64,000 nucleotides of DNA from Brevundimonas intermedia (GTDB lineage: Bacteria; Pseudomonadota; Alphaproteobacteria; Caulobacterales; Caulobacteraceae): contig NZ_SPVH01000006.1 of the NCBI RefSeq assembly GCF_004614235.1, forward strand, positions 1,479,058 through 1,543,057, given 5' to 3'. The notes below the pieces were generated by a model. The model did no database searches, was not told the DNA's origin, and saw nothing but the letters and a program-made list of their open reading frames with translations. The position numbers and the translations under genes were made by a program. Positions 8,456 through 17,921 of this stretch are shown one piece after another; position 1 is the stretch's first letter, and each line of letters begins with the position of its first letter.

Positions 8456-10744
8456 ATGACCGAGGCTGTCGATCCGCTGAGCCCCTCCGCCAAGACATGG
8501 GATCGCACCCAGCCGATCCTGTTCGCCGTCGCCATCTTCACCTCGGCCTGTCTGGTCTTCGTCGTCCAGCCGATGGTGACGAAGCTGGTGCTGCCGACGC
8601 TGGGCGGTTCGCCGTCGGTGTGGAACGCATCGATGGTCTTCTTCCAGACCGCGCTTCTGGCGGGATACGCCTATGCGCACCTGTTGCAGCGCATCCCGAC
8701 GATGCGGGTGCAGGTGGGGGTGCATTTGGGGCTGCTGATCCTGGCGGCGCTCTTCCTGCCGTTGCAGATCAGCGGCCTGTTGGGCGATCCCGATCCGGCG
8801 CGGCCAGCGCTGTGGCTGTTGGCGACCCTGGCGCTGTCGGTGGGCGCGCCGTTCGCGGTGCTGTCGGCGACCGCACCCTTGCTGCAGGCCTGGTATGCGC
8901 GGGTGCGCGCGGGCCATGCGGACGGCAAGAACCCCTATGTGCTCTATGCCGCGTCCAACCTGGGCAGTTTCCTGGCGCTGCTGGCTTATCCGGTGCTGAT
9001 CGAGCCGCTGGCCAGTCTGTCGGACCAACGGATCGGCTGGAGCCTCGGCTATGGCCTGTTCGTGCTGATGGTGGTGATACTCGGGGTGCAGGTGTGGCGG
9101 CGGCGCGAGGTCGGGACCGCCGATCCGGCGCCGCTGACGATCAGCCCGCCTATCGCCTGGCGCGAGAAGGGGATGCTGGTGCTGCTGGCCGCCGCGCCGT
9201 CCAGCCTGATGCTGGGGGTGACGGCGCACCTGACCACGGACGTGGCCTCGGCGCCCTTCCTGTGGGTCATACCGCTGGCGCTGTATCTGCTGACCTTCGT
9301 GATCGCCTTCCAGACGCGACCGGCCATTCCGCCGGCCTTGGGCCTGGGACTGCACGGCGCGATGGCGGCGGCGTGCGCGGCCCTGATCGCGTTTCGAACC
9401 GGCGAGTGGCTGCTGGTCTTCACGGTCAATCTGGCGGCCTTCTTCTTCACGGCCCTGATGTGTCACCAGAGGCTGGCGGCGCGGCGGCCGGCGCCCGATC
9501 GGCTGACGGAATTCTATCTGCTGCTGTCGTTGGGCGGGGTCGTTGGCGGGGTCTTCAACGGCCTGATCGCGCCGGCCGTCTTCAACATGGTGTGGGAGTA
9601 TCCGCTGGTTCTGGTCGCGGCGGGGCTGTTGCGGCCCTGGAGCCGTCGCGAGATTCGGCCGTGGGAGATCATCTGCTGCGTCGCGGGCGTGGTCATCGCC
9701 TTTCTGGGGCCGCTGTCGATGGAGGCTGTGCGCTATGCGCCCGATGTGCGTGCGGCGATCCCGGATGCGCAGCTGGTGCGTATCGCGCAGGGCGTACTGG
9801 GCGTCGCGACGCTGTTCGCCTTTCTGGTGCGGGACCGGGCGGTGCTGTTCACCGTGGTTCTGGCCTCGATCGTCTGGTCCGGTTACCACCTTGCGCGCGG
9901 TTATGACTGGGCCCTGTCGGAGCGCAGCTTCTTTGGCGTGATGCGGGTGGCCAAGATCGATGATCCGCTGATGGGCGGGCCGGTCCACGTCCTGATGCAC
10001 GGCACGACCTTGCATGGGGCGCAGGCGCAAGGTGCGCAGAACCTGTGTCAGCCGACCCTCTATTACGCGACCTCCACACCCTTGGGGCAGGCGATGCTGC
10101 AGATGCAGGCGCGCCGTCTGGACGGGGCGCGGGTCGGGGTGGTGGGCCAGGGATCTGGGGCCATGGCGGCCTACAAGCGGGCGCAGGACCAGCTGACCTT
10201 CTTCGAGATCGATCCGATGGTGGATTGGCTGTCGCGTGATCCCGAATGGTTCAGCTTCATCAACGGGTGCGCGGATGGGCCGGTGCGGACGGTGATGGGA
10301 GATGCGCGCCTGACGATGGATCGCGAGCCGGCGGGATCCTACGACCTGCTGGTCATCGACGCCTTCTCGTCCGACGCCGTGCCGACGCACCTGCTGACGG
10401 TCGAGGCGATCCGGGGCTATCTGCGGCTGCTGGCGCCGGATGGGGTCATGGTGCTGCACCTGTCCAACCGGAACCTGGAGATCACCCTACCGGCCGAGGC
10501 GGCGGCGCAGGCGCTGAAGGTTCCGCATCTGCATCAGGTCTATATCGAGCAGTCGGGCCAGGGGGACATGGCCGAGGCCTCGACCGAGGCCCTGCTGATC
10601 GGCAAAAGCCAGGCGTCGCTGGAGGGTTTCAGCGAGGATGGGCGGTGGAGCACGCTGTCGCCGACGACCGTTCGTCCGTGGACGGATGATTACGTCAATC
10701 TGTTCGGATCACTGGTCCGGCAGATGGAGATGGTGGCGCGTTAG
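8456..10744 (+). CDS. Fused membrane (MFS-like) / spermidine synthase-like protein
   Basis: A 762-residue protein. The first about 480 residues are a chain of hydrophobic segments resembling a transporter-like membrane module. The last about 250 form a Rossmann methyltransferase fold of the spermidine synthase type, with [14 protein letters not shown] near residue 560, [23 protein letters not shown] and [20 protein letters not shown]. The acidic-loop DAFSSDAVP motif is typical of the bacterial fused MFS/spermidine synthase family. Substrate and product are not established for that family, and a real polyamine role is uncertain. It is divergent from pncC by 40 bp and overlaps ispDF tail to tail by 4 bp. 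Confidence 0.82.
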   Translation: MTEAVDPLSPSAKTWDRTQPILFAVAIFTSACLVFVVQPMVTKLVLPTLGGSPSVWNASMVFFQTALLAGYAYAHLLQRIPTMRVQVGVHLGLLILAALFLPLQISGLLGDPDPARPALWLLATLALSVGAPFAVLSATAPLLQAWYARVRAGHADGKNPYVLYAASNLGSFLALLAYPVLIEPLASLSDQRIGWSLGYGLFVLMVVILGVQVWRRREVGTADPAPLTISPPIAWREKGMLVLLAAAPSSLMLGVTAHLTTDVASAPFLWVIPLALYLLTFVIAFQTRPAIPPALGLGLHGAMAAACAALIAFRTGEWLLVFTVNLAAFFFTALMCHQRLAARRPAPDRLTEFYLLLSLGGVVGGVFNGLIAPAVFNMVWEYPLVLVAAGLLRPWSRREIRPWEIICCVAGVVIAFLGPLSMEAVRYAPDVRAAIPDAQLVRIAQGVLGVATLFAFLVRDRAVLFTVVLASIVWSGYHLARGYDWALSERSFFGVMRVAKIDDPLMGGPVHVLMHGTTLHGAQAQGAQNLCQPTLYYATSTPLGQAMLQMQARRLDGARVGVVGQGSGAMAAYKRAQDQLTFFEIDPMVDWLSRDPEWFSFINGCADGPVRTVMGDARLTMDREPAGSYDLLVIDAFSSDAVPTHLLTVEAIRGYLRLLAPDGVMVLHLSNRNLEITLPAEAAAQALKVPHLHQVYIEQSGQGDMAEASTEALLIGKSQASLEGFSEDGRWSTLSPTTVRPWTDDYVNLFGSLVRQMEMVAR

Positions 10745-11880
10745 GGCGCCGGCAGTTCGACGGTCGCCACGGCCTGGGCGGCCAGGCCTTCGCCGCGTCC
10801 GGTGAAGCCAAGCCCTTCAGTCGTTGTGGCCTTGACGCTGACGGCGTCGAGCGGGAGGTCCAGCAGGGCGGCGATGCGGTCGCGCATGGCCTGGCGATGC
10901 GGCTTCACCTTGGGTCGCTCGCAGATCAGGGTGACATCGACGTTGACGATGCGCCCGCCACGCTCTGCGACCAGTTCGGCGGCGTGGATCAGGAACTGAT
11001 CCGACGAGGCGCCCTTCCATTTCGGATTGGTGGGCGGGAAGTGATCGCCGATGTCGCCCGCCGCGATGGCGCCCAGGATGGCGTCGGTCAGGGCATGAAG
11101 ACCGGCGTCGGCGTCGGAATGGCCGATCAGGGTCTGATCGTGCGGCACCTCGATGCCGCACAGCCAGACCGAACCGCCGGGTCCCCAGCGATGGACATCG
11201 TAGCCGGAGCCGATGCGGGTCTGACGGGGCAGCAGGGCCTCGGCCATGGCGAAATCCTCGGGATAGGTCAGTTTCAGCAGGCGGGGATCGCCCTGGACCA
11301 GGGCGACTTTGCCGCCATTGCGCTGGACGACCACGGCTTCGTCGGCCGGGGCGTCGGCATCGGTCCAGGCGGCGTAGGCGGCCTCGATCACGCGACGGCG
11401 GAAGGCCTGGGGCGTCTGGGCGCGCCAAAGGCCGTCGCGCTCGACCACGTCGGTCATCACTTGAGCTTCGCCTCGGCGCAGGCTGTCGGCGACGGCCAGG
11501 ACGGGAAGGGCGCCATCGGCGGTTTCGAGGGCGGACAACAGACGGTCGATGACGGCCCGGTCCAGCAGGGGGCGGGCAGCGTCGTGGATCAACACCGGCT
11601 GATCCGGCGCACAGGTCAGGGCCGCCAGACCCGCGCGAACCGAATCGGCGCGGGCGTCTCCCCCTGAGACGGCGCGCCAGCGGGGCAGGTCGGACAGCAG
11701 GTCCGCCACGCGATCCAGGGCGTCGGGGGCGACCACGACGATCAGTTCGTCGGCGCCGGCGTTCAGCAAAGCCTCTGCCGACCAGCGCAGCACGGGCTTT
11801 CCGCCCAGGGTGCGCCACTGTTTGTCGCCGCCGGCGCGCGAACCGGAACCGGCCGCGACGATGATGCCCGAGAATGTCAT
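10741..11880 (-). CDS. ispDF: Bifunctional IspD/IspF enzyme of the MEP isoprenoid pathway
   Basis: One 379-residue chain carries two steps of non-mevalonate isoprenoid synthesis. Residues 1 to about 215 are IspD (MEP cytidylyltransferase), with [18 protein letters not shown] and [12 protein letters not shown]. From about residue 221 it is IspF (MECDP synthase), with [13 protein letters not shown] (metal ligands in DVH), [19 protein letters not shown] and [13 protein letters not shown]. Fused ispDF is common in alphaproteobacteria and often sits upstream of the nifR3/ntr region, as here, though divergently oriented. The start ATG is at 11880. Confidence 0.97.
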   Translation of the reverse strand: MTFSGIIVAAGSGSRAGGDKQWRTLGGKPVLRWSAEALLNAGADELIVVVAPDALDRVADLLSDLPRWRAVSGGDARADSVRAGLAALTCAPDQPVLIHDAARPLLDRAVIDRLLSALETADGALPVLAVADSLRRGEAQVMTDVVERDGLWRAQTPQAFRRRVIEAAYAAWTDADAPADEAVVVQRNGGKVALVQGDPRLLKLTYPEDFAMAEALLPRQTRIGSGYDVHRWGPGGSVWLCGIEVPHDQTLIGHSDADAGLHALTDAILGAIAAGDIGDHFPPTNPKWKGASSDQFLIHAAELVAERGGRIVNVDVTLICERPKVKPHRQAMRDRIAALLDLPLDAVSVKATTTEGLGFTGRGEGLAAQAVATVELPAP

Positions 11881-11957
11881 GGCGGCCTTGATAGTGCGCG
11901 CCGCGACGGGGCGAAACCATCAATCGGCCGCGGTCATGCTTGACGAAGGGGGCTGGG

Positions 11958-13031
11958 ATGCTGCGAAAGACGCCTATGGCCAAGACCTTACAGATCGGCG
12001 ACGTGACCGTGCACGGCCAGGTGCTGATGGCGCCGATGACCGGGATCACGGACCTGCCGTTCCGCGTGCTCGCCTCGCGGCTGGGCGCCGCCTATGTCGC
12101 GACCGAGATGGTGGCGGCAAAAGAGCTGGCGCGCGCGCGACCCGACGTGGTGCGGCGTGCGGCCGTGGGCGCGGGCCTGCCGTTGACGGTGATCCAGCTG
12201 GTCGGGCGCGATCCCGAACAGATGGGCGAGGGCGCGCGCATGGCCGAAAAGGCCGGGGCCGACATCGTGGATCTGAACTTCGGTTGTCCGGCCAAGGAGG
12301 TCACAGGCTCTGCCGCCGGTTCGGCCCTGATGCGGACGCCGGATCTGGCCTGTCGGATCATGGAGGCGGCGGTTCAGGCGACGAGAAGGCCTGTGACGGT
12401 CAAGATGCGGCTGGGCTGGGACGACGACAGCAAGAACGCCGCCGAACTGGCCCGGCGCGCCGAGGCGATCGGCGTCAAGGCGGTGACGGTTCACGGTCGC
12501 ACGCGCAAACAGTTCTATACCGGCCAGGCGGATTGGGATGCGGTCGGGGCGGTCAAGGCGGCGGTCGGCATTCCCGTCATCGTCAACGGCGACATCATCA
12601 CGGCCGACGAGGCGCGCGAGGCGTTGGCGCGGTCGGGCGCCGATGGCTTGATGCTGGGGCGCGGCGTCTACGGCCGGCCGTGGCTGGCGGCGCATCTGGA
12701 GCGGGCGCTGATCGACGGCGTGGCGCTGGATGAGCCGGGGCAGGACGAACGGCTGGCCATTGTGATCGAACATCTGCGGGCGTCGGTCGAATTCTATGGC
12801 TTGCCGCTGGGGCTGAAGATGTTCCGCAAGCATCTGGGCTGGTACATCGAACAGGCGCCCTGGCCGGCCGATCCGCAACACCGACGTGAGGCCAAGGCAA
12901 GAATTTGCCGACTGGACGAGCCGCAGGCCGTCGAGGCGGCTATGCAGCACCTCTGGTGGCCGGATTTGCCGCAAATCCGCAAGTCTGCTGTTGAAAATGC
13001 GCCACAGGTGTTGGAGACTGCTGTGGCATGA
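11958..13031 (+). CDS. dusB: tRNA-dihydrouridine synthase DusB (NifR3 family)
   Basis: DusB is an FMN enzyme that reduces specific uridines of tRNA. Visible motifs are VLMAPMTGITDLPFR, the catalytic loop LNFGCPAKEV with Cys near residue 110, VTVKMRLGWDD, VHGRTRKQFYTGQADW, VIVNGDI and the late GLMLGRGVYGRPWL. ATG 11958 has a purine-rich GAAGGGGG about 8-13 bases upstream; TTG 11940 and ATG 11976 are alternatives. The stop overlaps the ntrY start by 4 bp, so dusB and ntrYX are likely co-transcribed. In many alphaproteobacteria ntrBC lies between nifR3 and ntrY; it is absent here. Confidence 0.95.
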   Translation: MLRKTPMAKTLQIGDVTVHGQVLMAPMTGITDLPFRVLASRLGAAYVATEMVAAKELARARPDVVRRAAVGAGLPLTVIQLVGRDPEQMGEGARMAEKAGADIVDLNFGCPAKEVTGSAAGSALMRTPDLACRIMEAAVQATRRPVTVKMRLGWDDDSKNAAELARRAEAIGVKAVTVHGRTRKQFYTGQADWDAVGAVKAAVGIPVIVNGDIITADEAREALARSGADGLMLGRGVYGRPWLAAHLERALIDGVALDEPGQDERLAIVIEHLRASVEFYGLPLGLKMFRKHLGWYIEQAPWPADPQHRREAKARICRLDEPQAVEAAMQHLWWPDLPQIRKSAVENAPQVLETAVA

Positions 13032-15298
13032 CGGATACGCCTTCAGCGAAGACCTCTCCGCCCGACCTCGCGTCGGATGACGGGTCGTTCTGGGGGTGGG
13101 TCGATACGGAGCGGGCGCGGACCGGGTTCGGGTTGGCGTTTTTCCTGGCCGTCGCGATCACGGCGGCGGCGATCTGGCTGGTCGCCGTAGCGCCAGGTGC
13201 GACCTCTGGTGCGGCGCGTGGATCGAGCAGTCAGATCGCGCTGATCGTGTTGGCCGGCAATCTGGTCCTGATTTCCGGTCTGGCCTTTATCGTCGGACGG
13301 CGTGTTCTGACCCTGGCGCGCAGCAAGGAAGAAGCGGGTTCGCGGCTGCATCTGCGGTTTGTGGCCCTGTTCTCGATGGTGGCGCTGATCCCGTCGGTGC
13401 TGATCGCCCTGGTGTTCGGCGTGCTGGTCACCCGAGGCGTAGACCAGTGGTTCAGCCAGAACGTCCAAGCTTCTGTCGAAAACGGCGCCATCGTGGGGCG
13501 CGCCTATATTCAGGACGTGTCCTCGGCGATGGACGCCGACCTTGTGACGATTTCGGATCAGTTGGGCAGTGCACGAAGCCTGTTTAATGATCGCATCCAG
13601 TTCAATGACGCCCTGGGTCAGGTCGGCGACATCTTCGGCTATCCCGCCATCTATATTCTGGACAGCCAGGGCGAGGTCCTGGCCCGCGCCGAAAAACCTG
13701 GCGCGCCTCCCTATCTCGCGCCGCCACGCGATGAACTGGCGGCCGCCGCCGACGGGGGGCAACCGCCGCAAACCGTCACCCAGAACCCGGATGCCGTAAG
13801 GTCGATCATCGCCCTGCCGGCCTATGGCGACGCTTATCTTTATCTGGTGCGTCCGCTGCAGGACGGGCTGGTGGCGCGGATGAATACGTCGATTCAGTCG
13901 ATCCAGGCCTATCGCGAGGCGCAGGACAGCCGTGCGCGGATCCAGTCGGCCTTCATCCTCAGCTATCTGGAGACGGCGCTGCTGGTGCTGGTGGGGGCGG
14001 TGTGGCTGGGCATGTCTGCGGCGAGCAGCATCTCGGCGCCCATCGGGCGGCTGGTGAAGGCGGCAGGGCAAGTGGCGGGCGGCGACTTCACCGCGCGGGT
14101 GGACAGCGACGGCGCTCCGGCCGAGATCGCCACCCTGTCGGACGCCTTCAACCGCATGACCGGCGATCTTCAGGCGCAACAGACGGCGCTGAAGGCAGCC
14201 AGCGACGAGGCGCACGACCGGAGCCGGTTCATCGAGACCGTCCTGTCGGGCGTCAGCGCGGGCGTCATCGGCCTGGACAAGCGCGGGCGGGTTTCCGCCA
14301 TCAACGACAGCGCCCTGCAGTTGCTGCACATCGAAGACGCCGAGGTGCTGGGGCATGAACTGGCGGCTCTTTCGCCCGAACTCAGCGATCTCGTGCGCCG
14401 CGCCGAGGCCCATATCGAGGAAGACATCGACGTCAGTCGCGGCGGGGATACCAGCCGTCTACGGGTCCGCATCGAGGGCGGGCTGGGCGGCGAGATGGTG
14501 CTAACCTTCGACGACATCACCCGTCTGGTGACGGCGCAGAGGAATGCGGCCTGGCGTGATGTCGCCCGCCGCATCGCCCACGAGATCAAGAACCCGCTGA
14601 CGCCGATCCAGCTGTCGGCCGAGCGGCTGAAACGGAAGTATCGCGCGCGAATCGGCGAGGACGTCGAAATCTTCGATCGCTGCACCGACACCATCATTCG
14701 ACAGGTCGGGGACATCGGCCGGATGGTGGACGAGTTCTCGTCCTTCGCGCGGATGCCGGCGCCACGCTTCGCCCCCGAAGACCCGGCGGAGATGCTGCGC
14801 GAGGCGGTGTTCGCCCAGCGGGTGGCGGCGCCGGATATCGTGGTGGACATCACCGAACCCCTGCCCAAGGCGACCTTGCAGGCAGACGGCCGCATGGTGG
14901 GGCAGGCGTTGATCAACATCCTGAAGAACGCCGGCGAGTCCGTCGCGGCGCGTCGTCTGACGGCCGGAGAGGCGGCGGCGTCGGACAATGCGGGCGTGAT
15001 CACCTCCCTGACGGTCCAGGACGGCGTCGCCACCTTCGTCGTCGAGGACGACGGCGTCGGCTTGCCGACGCGTGACCGCGACCGCCTGACCGAACCCTAT
15101 GTCACCACGCGCGAGAAGGGCACAGGCCTTGGCCTGGCCATCGTCAAACGTATTTGCGAGGACCACGGCGGCGAGCTGAAGCTGGCCGACGCCGAAACGC
15201 TTCGCGGCGCGCGCGTGTGCATGATCTTCCCCCTGAAACCCCACGGCAAAAGCGGCGACGGTGCGGAGCGAAGGCTCCAGACCTTAGCCGCCGAATAG
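13028..15298 (+). CDS. ntrY: Nitrogen-regulation sensor histidine kinase NtrY
   Basis: A membrane kinase that phosphorylates NtrX, linked in related bacteria to nitrogen and redox responses. The 756 residues begin with several transmembrane segments within about 130 residues, then a periplasmic stretch, another membrane helix near residue 320, a HAMP-like linker (ISAPIGRLVKAAGQVAGGDF) and a PAS domain (VLSGVSAGVIGLDKRGRVSAIN). The HisKA box ARRIAHEIKNPLTPIQLSAE has its His near residue 518. HATPase motifs are QALINILKNAGES and DDGVGLP, with GTGLGLAIVKRICEDHGG last. It overlaps dusB by 4 bp and precedes ntrX by 9 bp. Confidence 0.95.
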   Translation: MTDTPSAKTSPPDLASDDGSFWGWVDTERARTGFGLAFFLAVAITAAAIWLVAVAPGATSGAARGSSSQIALIVLAGNLVLISGLAFIVGRRVLTLARSKEEAGSRLHLRFVALFSMVALIPSVLIALVFGVLVTRGVDQWFSQNVQASVENGAIVGRAYIQDVSSAMDADLVTISDQLGSARSLFNDRIQFNDALGQVGDIFGYPAIYILDSQGEVLARAEKPGAPPYLAPPRDELAAAADGGQPPQTVTQNPDAVRSIIALPAYGDAYLYLVRPLQDGLVARMNTSIQSIQAYREAQDSRARIQSAFILSYLETALLVLVGAVWLGMSAASSISAPIGRLVKAAGQVAGGDFTARVDSDGAPAEIATLSDAFNRMTGDLQAQQTALKAASDEAHDRSRFIETVLSGVSAGVIGLDKRGRVSAINDSALQLLHIEDAEVLGHELAALSPELSDLVRRAEAHIEEDIDVSRGGDTSRLRVRIEGGLGGEMVLTFDDITRLVTAQRNAAWRDVARRIAHEIKNPLTPIQLSAERLKRKYRARIGEDVEIFDRCTDTIIRQVGDIGRMVDEFSSFARMPAPRFAPEDPAEMLREAVFAQRVAAPDIVVDITEPLPKATLQADGRMVGQALINILKNAGESVAARRLTAGEAAASDNAGVITSLTVQDGVATFVVEDDGVGLPTRDRDRLTEPYVTTREKGTGLGLAIVKRICEDHGGELKLADAETLRGARVCMIFPLKPHGKSGDGAERRLQTLAAE

Positions 15299-15307
15299 CG
15301 AGGCAAG

Positions 15308-16714
15308 ATGCGACCAACCGGTTCCGACATTCTCGTCGTCGATGACGAGGCCGACATCCGCGACCTGGTCTCCGGCCTGCTGGAGGACGAGGGGCACGCC
15401 GTGCGCGTCGCCGCCAACTCCGACGAGGCCCTGGCCGCGATCCGGGCCAGGAAGCCGTCGCTGGCGATCTTGGACATCTGGATGCAGGGCGGGGGTCTGG
15501 ACGGGCTGGAACTGCTGGAGGTGGTCAAGGAACTGGATCCCGACCTGCCGGTGGTGATGATCTCGGGCCACGGCAATATCGAGACGGCGGTGACGGCGCT
15601 GAAGCGTGGGGCCTATGACTTCATCGAAAAGCCGTTCAAGTCGGACCGGTTGGTGGTCGTGGTCGAGAGGGCCATCGAGGCGGCGACCCTGAGGCGCGAG
15701 AACCGCCGACTGCGCGTGCAGACCATGACGCCGTCGGGCCTGATCGGCCGGTCGCAGGCGGCGCAGGCGCTGCGCAGCACAATCGCCAAGGTGGCCCAGG
15801 CCAACAGCCGAGTCCTGATTTCCGGACCGGCCGGGTCGGGCAAGGAGTTGGTCGCGCGCCAGATCCACGAGGGCAGTCCCCGCGCCCGGGCCGAGTTCGT
15901 CGCCATCTCGGCTGCGGGTATGACGCCCGAACGGTTGGATCTCGAACTGTTTGGGGAAGAGGGCCAGGACGGCCGCCCGCGCAAGATCGGCGTGTTCGAA
16001 CGCGCCCACAACGGCACGCTCTATCTGGACGAGATCAGCGACATGCCGCGCGAGAGCCAGAGCCGCATCCTGCGTGTGCTGGTCGATCAGCGGTTCCGCC
16101 GGGTCGGCGGCGAACAGGACGTTCAGGTCGATGTGCGCGTCGTGACGTCCACCTCGCGAGACCTGAAGGCTGAGATCGCCGAGGGGCGGTTCCGCGAGGA
16201 CCTGTTCCATCGTCTGAATGTGGTGCCGATCCGCGTTCCGGCCCTGTCGGAACGGCGCGAGGACATCACCGAACTGGTCGAATATTTCGTCGAGACGATC
16301 AGCGCCTCGCAGGGGCTGCCCAAACGGATCATCGGCGACGACGCGGTGGCCGTGCTGCAGGTCCATCCATGGCCGGGCAATATCCGTCAGCTGCGCAACA
16401 ATATCGAACGGCTGCTGATCCTGGCGACCGGCGATCCGGCCGAGACGATCACCGCCGACATGCTGCCGCAGGAGGTGGCGACATCCAACGGCGGGCCTTC
16501 GTCGCTGGGCGGCGAGCGCACGATCGCGCTTCCTCTGAGAGAAGCGCGCGAGGTGTTCGAGCGCGAATATCTGGCGGCGCAGATCATGCGGTTCGGGGGC
16601 AATATCTCGCGCACCGCCGCCTTCATCGGCATGGAGCGGTCGGCCCTGCACAGAAAGCTGAAGTCGTTGGGCGTATCGCCGGCGCGCGGCGGCGAAGAGG
16701 AAGAGCCGGCCTGA
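15308..16714 (+). CDS. ntrX: NtrC-family response regulator NtrX lacking the GAFTGA motif
   Basis: Partner of NtrY, 468 residues. The receiver domain has a DDEAD acidic pocket and phosphoacceptor D56 (LAILDIWMQGG). The AAA+ domain has Walker A GPAGSGKE near 172-179, Walker B LYLDEIS and an arginine-rich FREDLFHRLN segment. A Fis-type helix-turn-helix closes the protein (GNISRTAAFIGMERSALHRK). Where sigma54 activators carry ELFGHEKGAFTGA, this one reads ELFGEEGQDGRPRKIGVFE, so contact with RpoN is probably lost, as described for NtrX of some other alphaproteobacteria. Its stop overlaps the dat start by one base. Confidence 0.93.
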   Translation: MRPTGSDILVVDDEADIRDLVSGLLEDEGHAVRVAANSDEALAAIRARKPSLAILDIWMQGGGLDGLELLEVVKELDPDLPVVMISGHGNIETAVTALKRGAYDFIEKPFKSDRLVVVVERAIEAATLRRENRRLRVQTMTPSGLIGRSQAAQALRSTIAKVAQANSRVLISGPAGSGKELVARQIHEGSPRARAEFVAISAAGMTPERLDLELFGEEGQDGRPRKIGVFERAHNGTLYLDEISDMPRESQSRILRVLVDQRFRRVGGEQDVQVDVRVVTSTSRDLKAEIAEGRFREDLFHRLNVVPIRVPALSERREDITELVEYFVETISASQGLPKRIIGDDAVAVLQVHPWPGNIRQLRNNIERLLILATGDPAETITADMLPQEVATSNGGPSSLGGERTIALPLREAREVFEREYLAAQIMRFGGNISRTAAFIGMERSALHRKLKSLGVSPARGGEEEEPA

Positions 16715-17574
16715 TGTCCCGCGTCGCCTATGTGAACGGCGCCTACAGCGCCCACGGCGAGGCCGTGGTCCATATCGAGGACCGGGGCTTCCAGTTCGCG
16801 GACGGCGTTTATGAGGTCTGGTCGGTGTTCGACGGCAGGCTAGCCGATTTCGAAGACCACATGACTCGCCTGCACCGCAGCCTGAGCGAGGTGAAGATCG
16901 ACATCCCCATGAGCGCGGCGGCTTTGGGCGTGGTGCTGCGCGAGACCATCCGGCGCAATCGGGTCCGTGACGGCCTGGTCTATCTGCAGGTCACGCGTGG
17001 GACGGCGTCGCGGGATCACGCCTTTCCGGCGGACACCGCGCCCAGCGTCATCGTCACCGCCAAGCGTCTCGACCTGGCCAAGGGTCAGGCGATGGCGGCA
17101 AAGGGGGCGGCAGGTGTGACCCGACCCGACATCCGCTGGGGCCGTTGCGACATCAAGACGGTGGGCCTGCTGCCTAACGTGCTGGCCAAACAGGCGGCGC
17201 GCGAACGCGGCGCCTATGAGTGCCTGATGTACGACGAGATGGGTCTGATCACCGAAGGATCATCGACCAACGCCTGGATCGTGGACGAGGACGGCAGGCT
17301 GCGGACGCGCGATACGCAGGCCAACATCCTGCGTGGCGTCACACGTGAGGCGATCCTGAAACTGATCGCGGCCGAGGGCATCGAGCTTGACGAGCGACCC
17401 TTCTCGGTCGAGGAGGCCAAGCGGGCGCGCGAGGTGTTCGTCACCGCCGCCAGTTCCTTCGTCATGCCGCTGGTTTCGCTGGACGGCGTGAAGATCGGCG
17501 ACGGCAAGCCCGGGCCGATCGCGACCCGCCTGCGCGAGGTCTATCTTGATCAGGCGCGCCGAGACGCCATTTAG
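16714..17574 (+). CDS. dat: D-amino-acid transaminase (fold-type IV PLP enzyme)
   Basis: Interconverts D-alanine and D-glutamate, feeding peptidoglycan precursors. The 286 residues match the family. [20 protein letters not shown] is followed by [15 protein letters not shown], the PLP lysine K148 in [19 protein letters not shown], and the phosphate-binding [10 protein letters not shown] loop. ATG 16714 overlaps the ntrX stop; a longer open frame from 16369 lies inside ntrX and is not used. A branched-chain aminotransferase role is less likely given the close spacing of the Dat-type motifs. The next gene, hfq, follows after about 100 bp. Confidence 0.88.
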   Translation: MSRVAYVNGAYSAHGEAVVHIEDRGFQFADGVYEVWSVFDGRLADFEDHMTRLHRSLSEVKIDIPMSAAALGVVLRETIRRNRVRDGLVYLQVTRGTASRDHAFPADTAPSVIVTAKRLDLAKGQAMAAKGAAGVTRPDIRWGRCDIKTVGLLPNVLAKQAARERGAYECLMYDEMGLITEGSSTNAWIVDEDGRLRTRDTQANILRGVTREAILKLIAAEGIELDERPFSVEEAKRAREVFVTAASSFVMPLVSLDGVKIGDGKPGPIATRLREVYLDQARRDAI

Positions 17575-17675
17575 GGCGTTGCCCGAGCGGGGAGGCGGCG
17601 GTTATTGTCGAAGCCGGTCGCATCGGCCACGCCGCTCCCACGGCGACGAACAACAAAGAACAGGAAAAACCTGCC

Positions 17676-17921
17676 ATGTCGCAAGACAAACGTCAGAACC
17701 TTCAGGACACCTTCCTCAACTCGGTCCGCAAGACCAAGACGCCGCTGACCATCTTCCTGGTCAATGGGGTCAAGCTGCAGGGCATCGTGACCTGGTTCGA
17801 CAACTTCTGTGTGTTGCTGCGCCGCGATGGCCAGTCCCAGTTGGTGTACAAGCACGCCATCTCCACCATCATGCCGTCCGCGCCCGTGCAACTGTACGAG
17901 CCCGACGCCGAAGAAGATTGA
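17676..17921 (+). CDS. hfq: RNA chaperone Hfq
   Basis: Hexameric Sm-like protein that pairs small RNAs with mRNAs. At 81 residues it is a short alphaproteobacterial form. The Sm1 motif spans [21 protein letters not shown] and continues [21 protein letters not shown]; the Sm2 motif is [13 protein letters not shown] with the conserved K-H pair. A short acidic tail (EPDAEED) ends the protein. hflX begins directly after the stop codon, so the two are translated from one message. Confidence 0.98.
   Translation: MSQDKRQNLQDTFLNSVRKTKTPLTIFLVNGVKLQGIVTWFDNFCVLLRRDGQSQLVYKHAISTIMPSAPVQLYEPDAEED

Noticed and set aside
8444..10459. 671-codon frame antisense to the fused MFS/synthase gene
   Set aside because: Composition is Gln/Arg/His-rich without domains; the sense gene has clear motifs.
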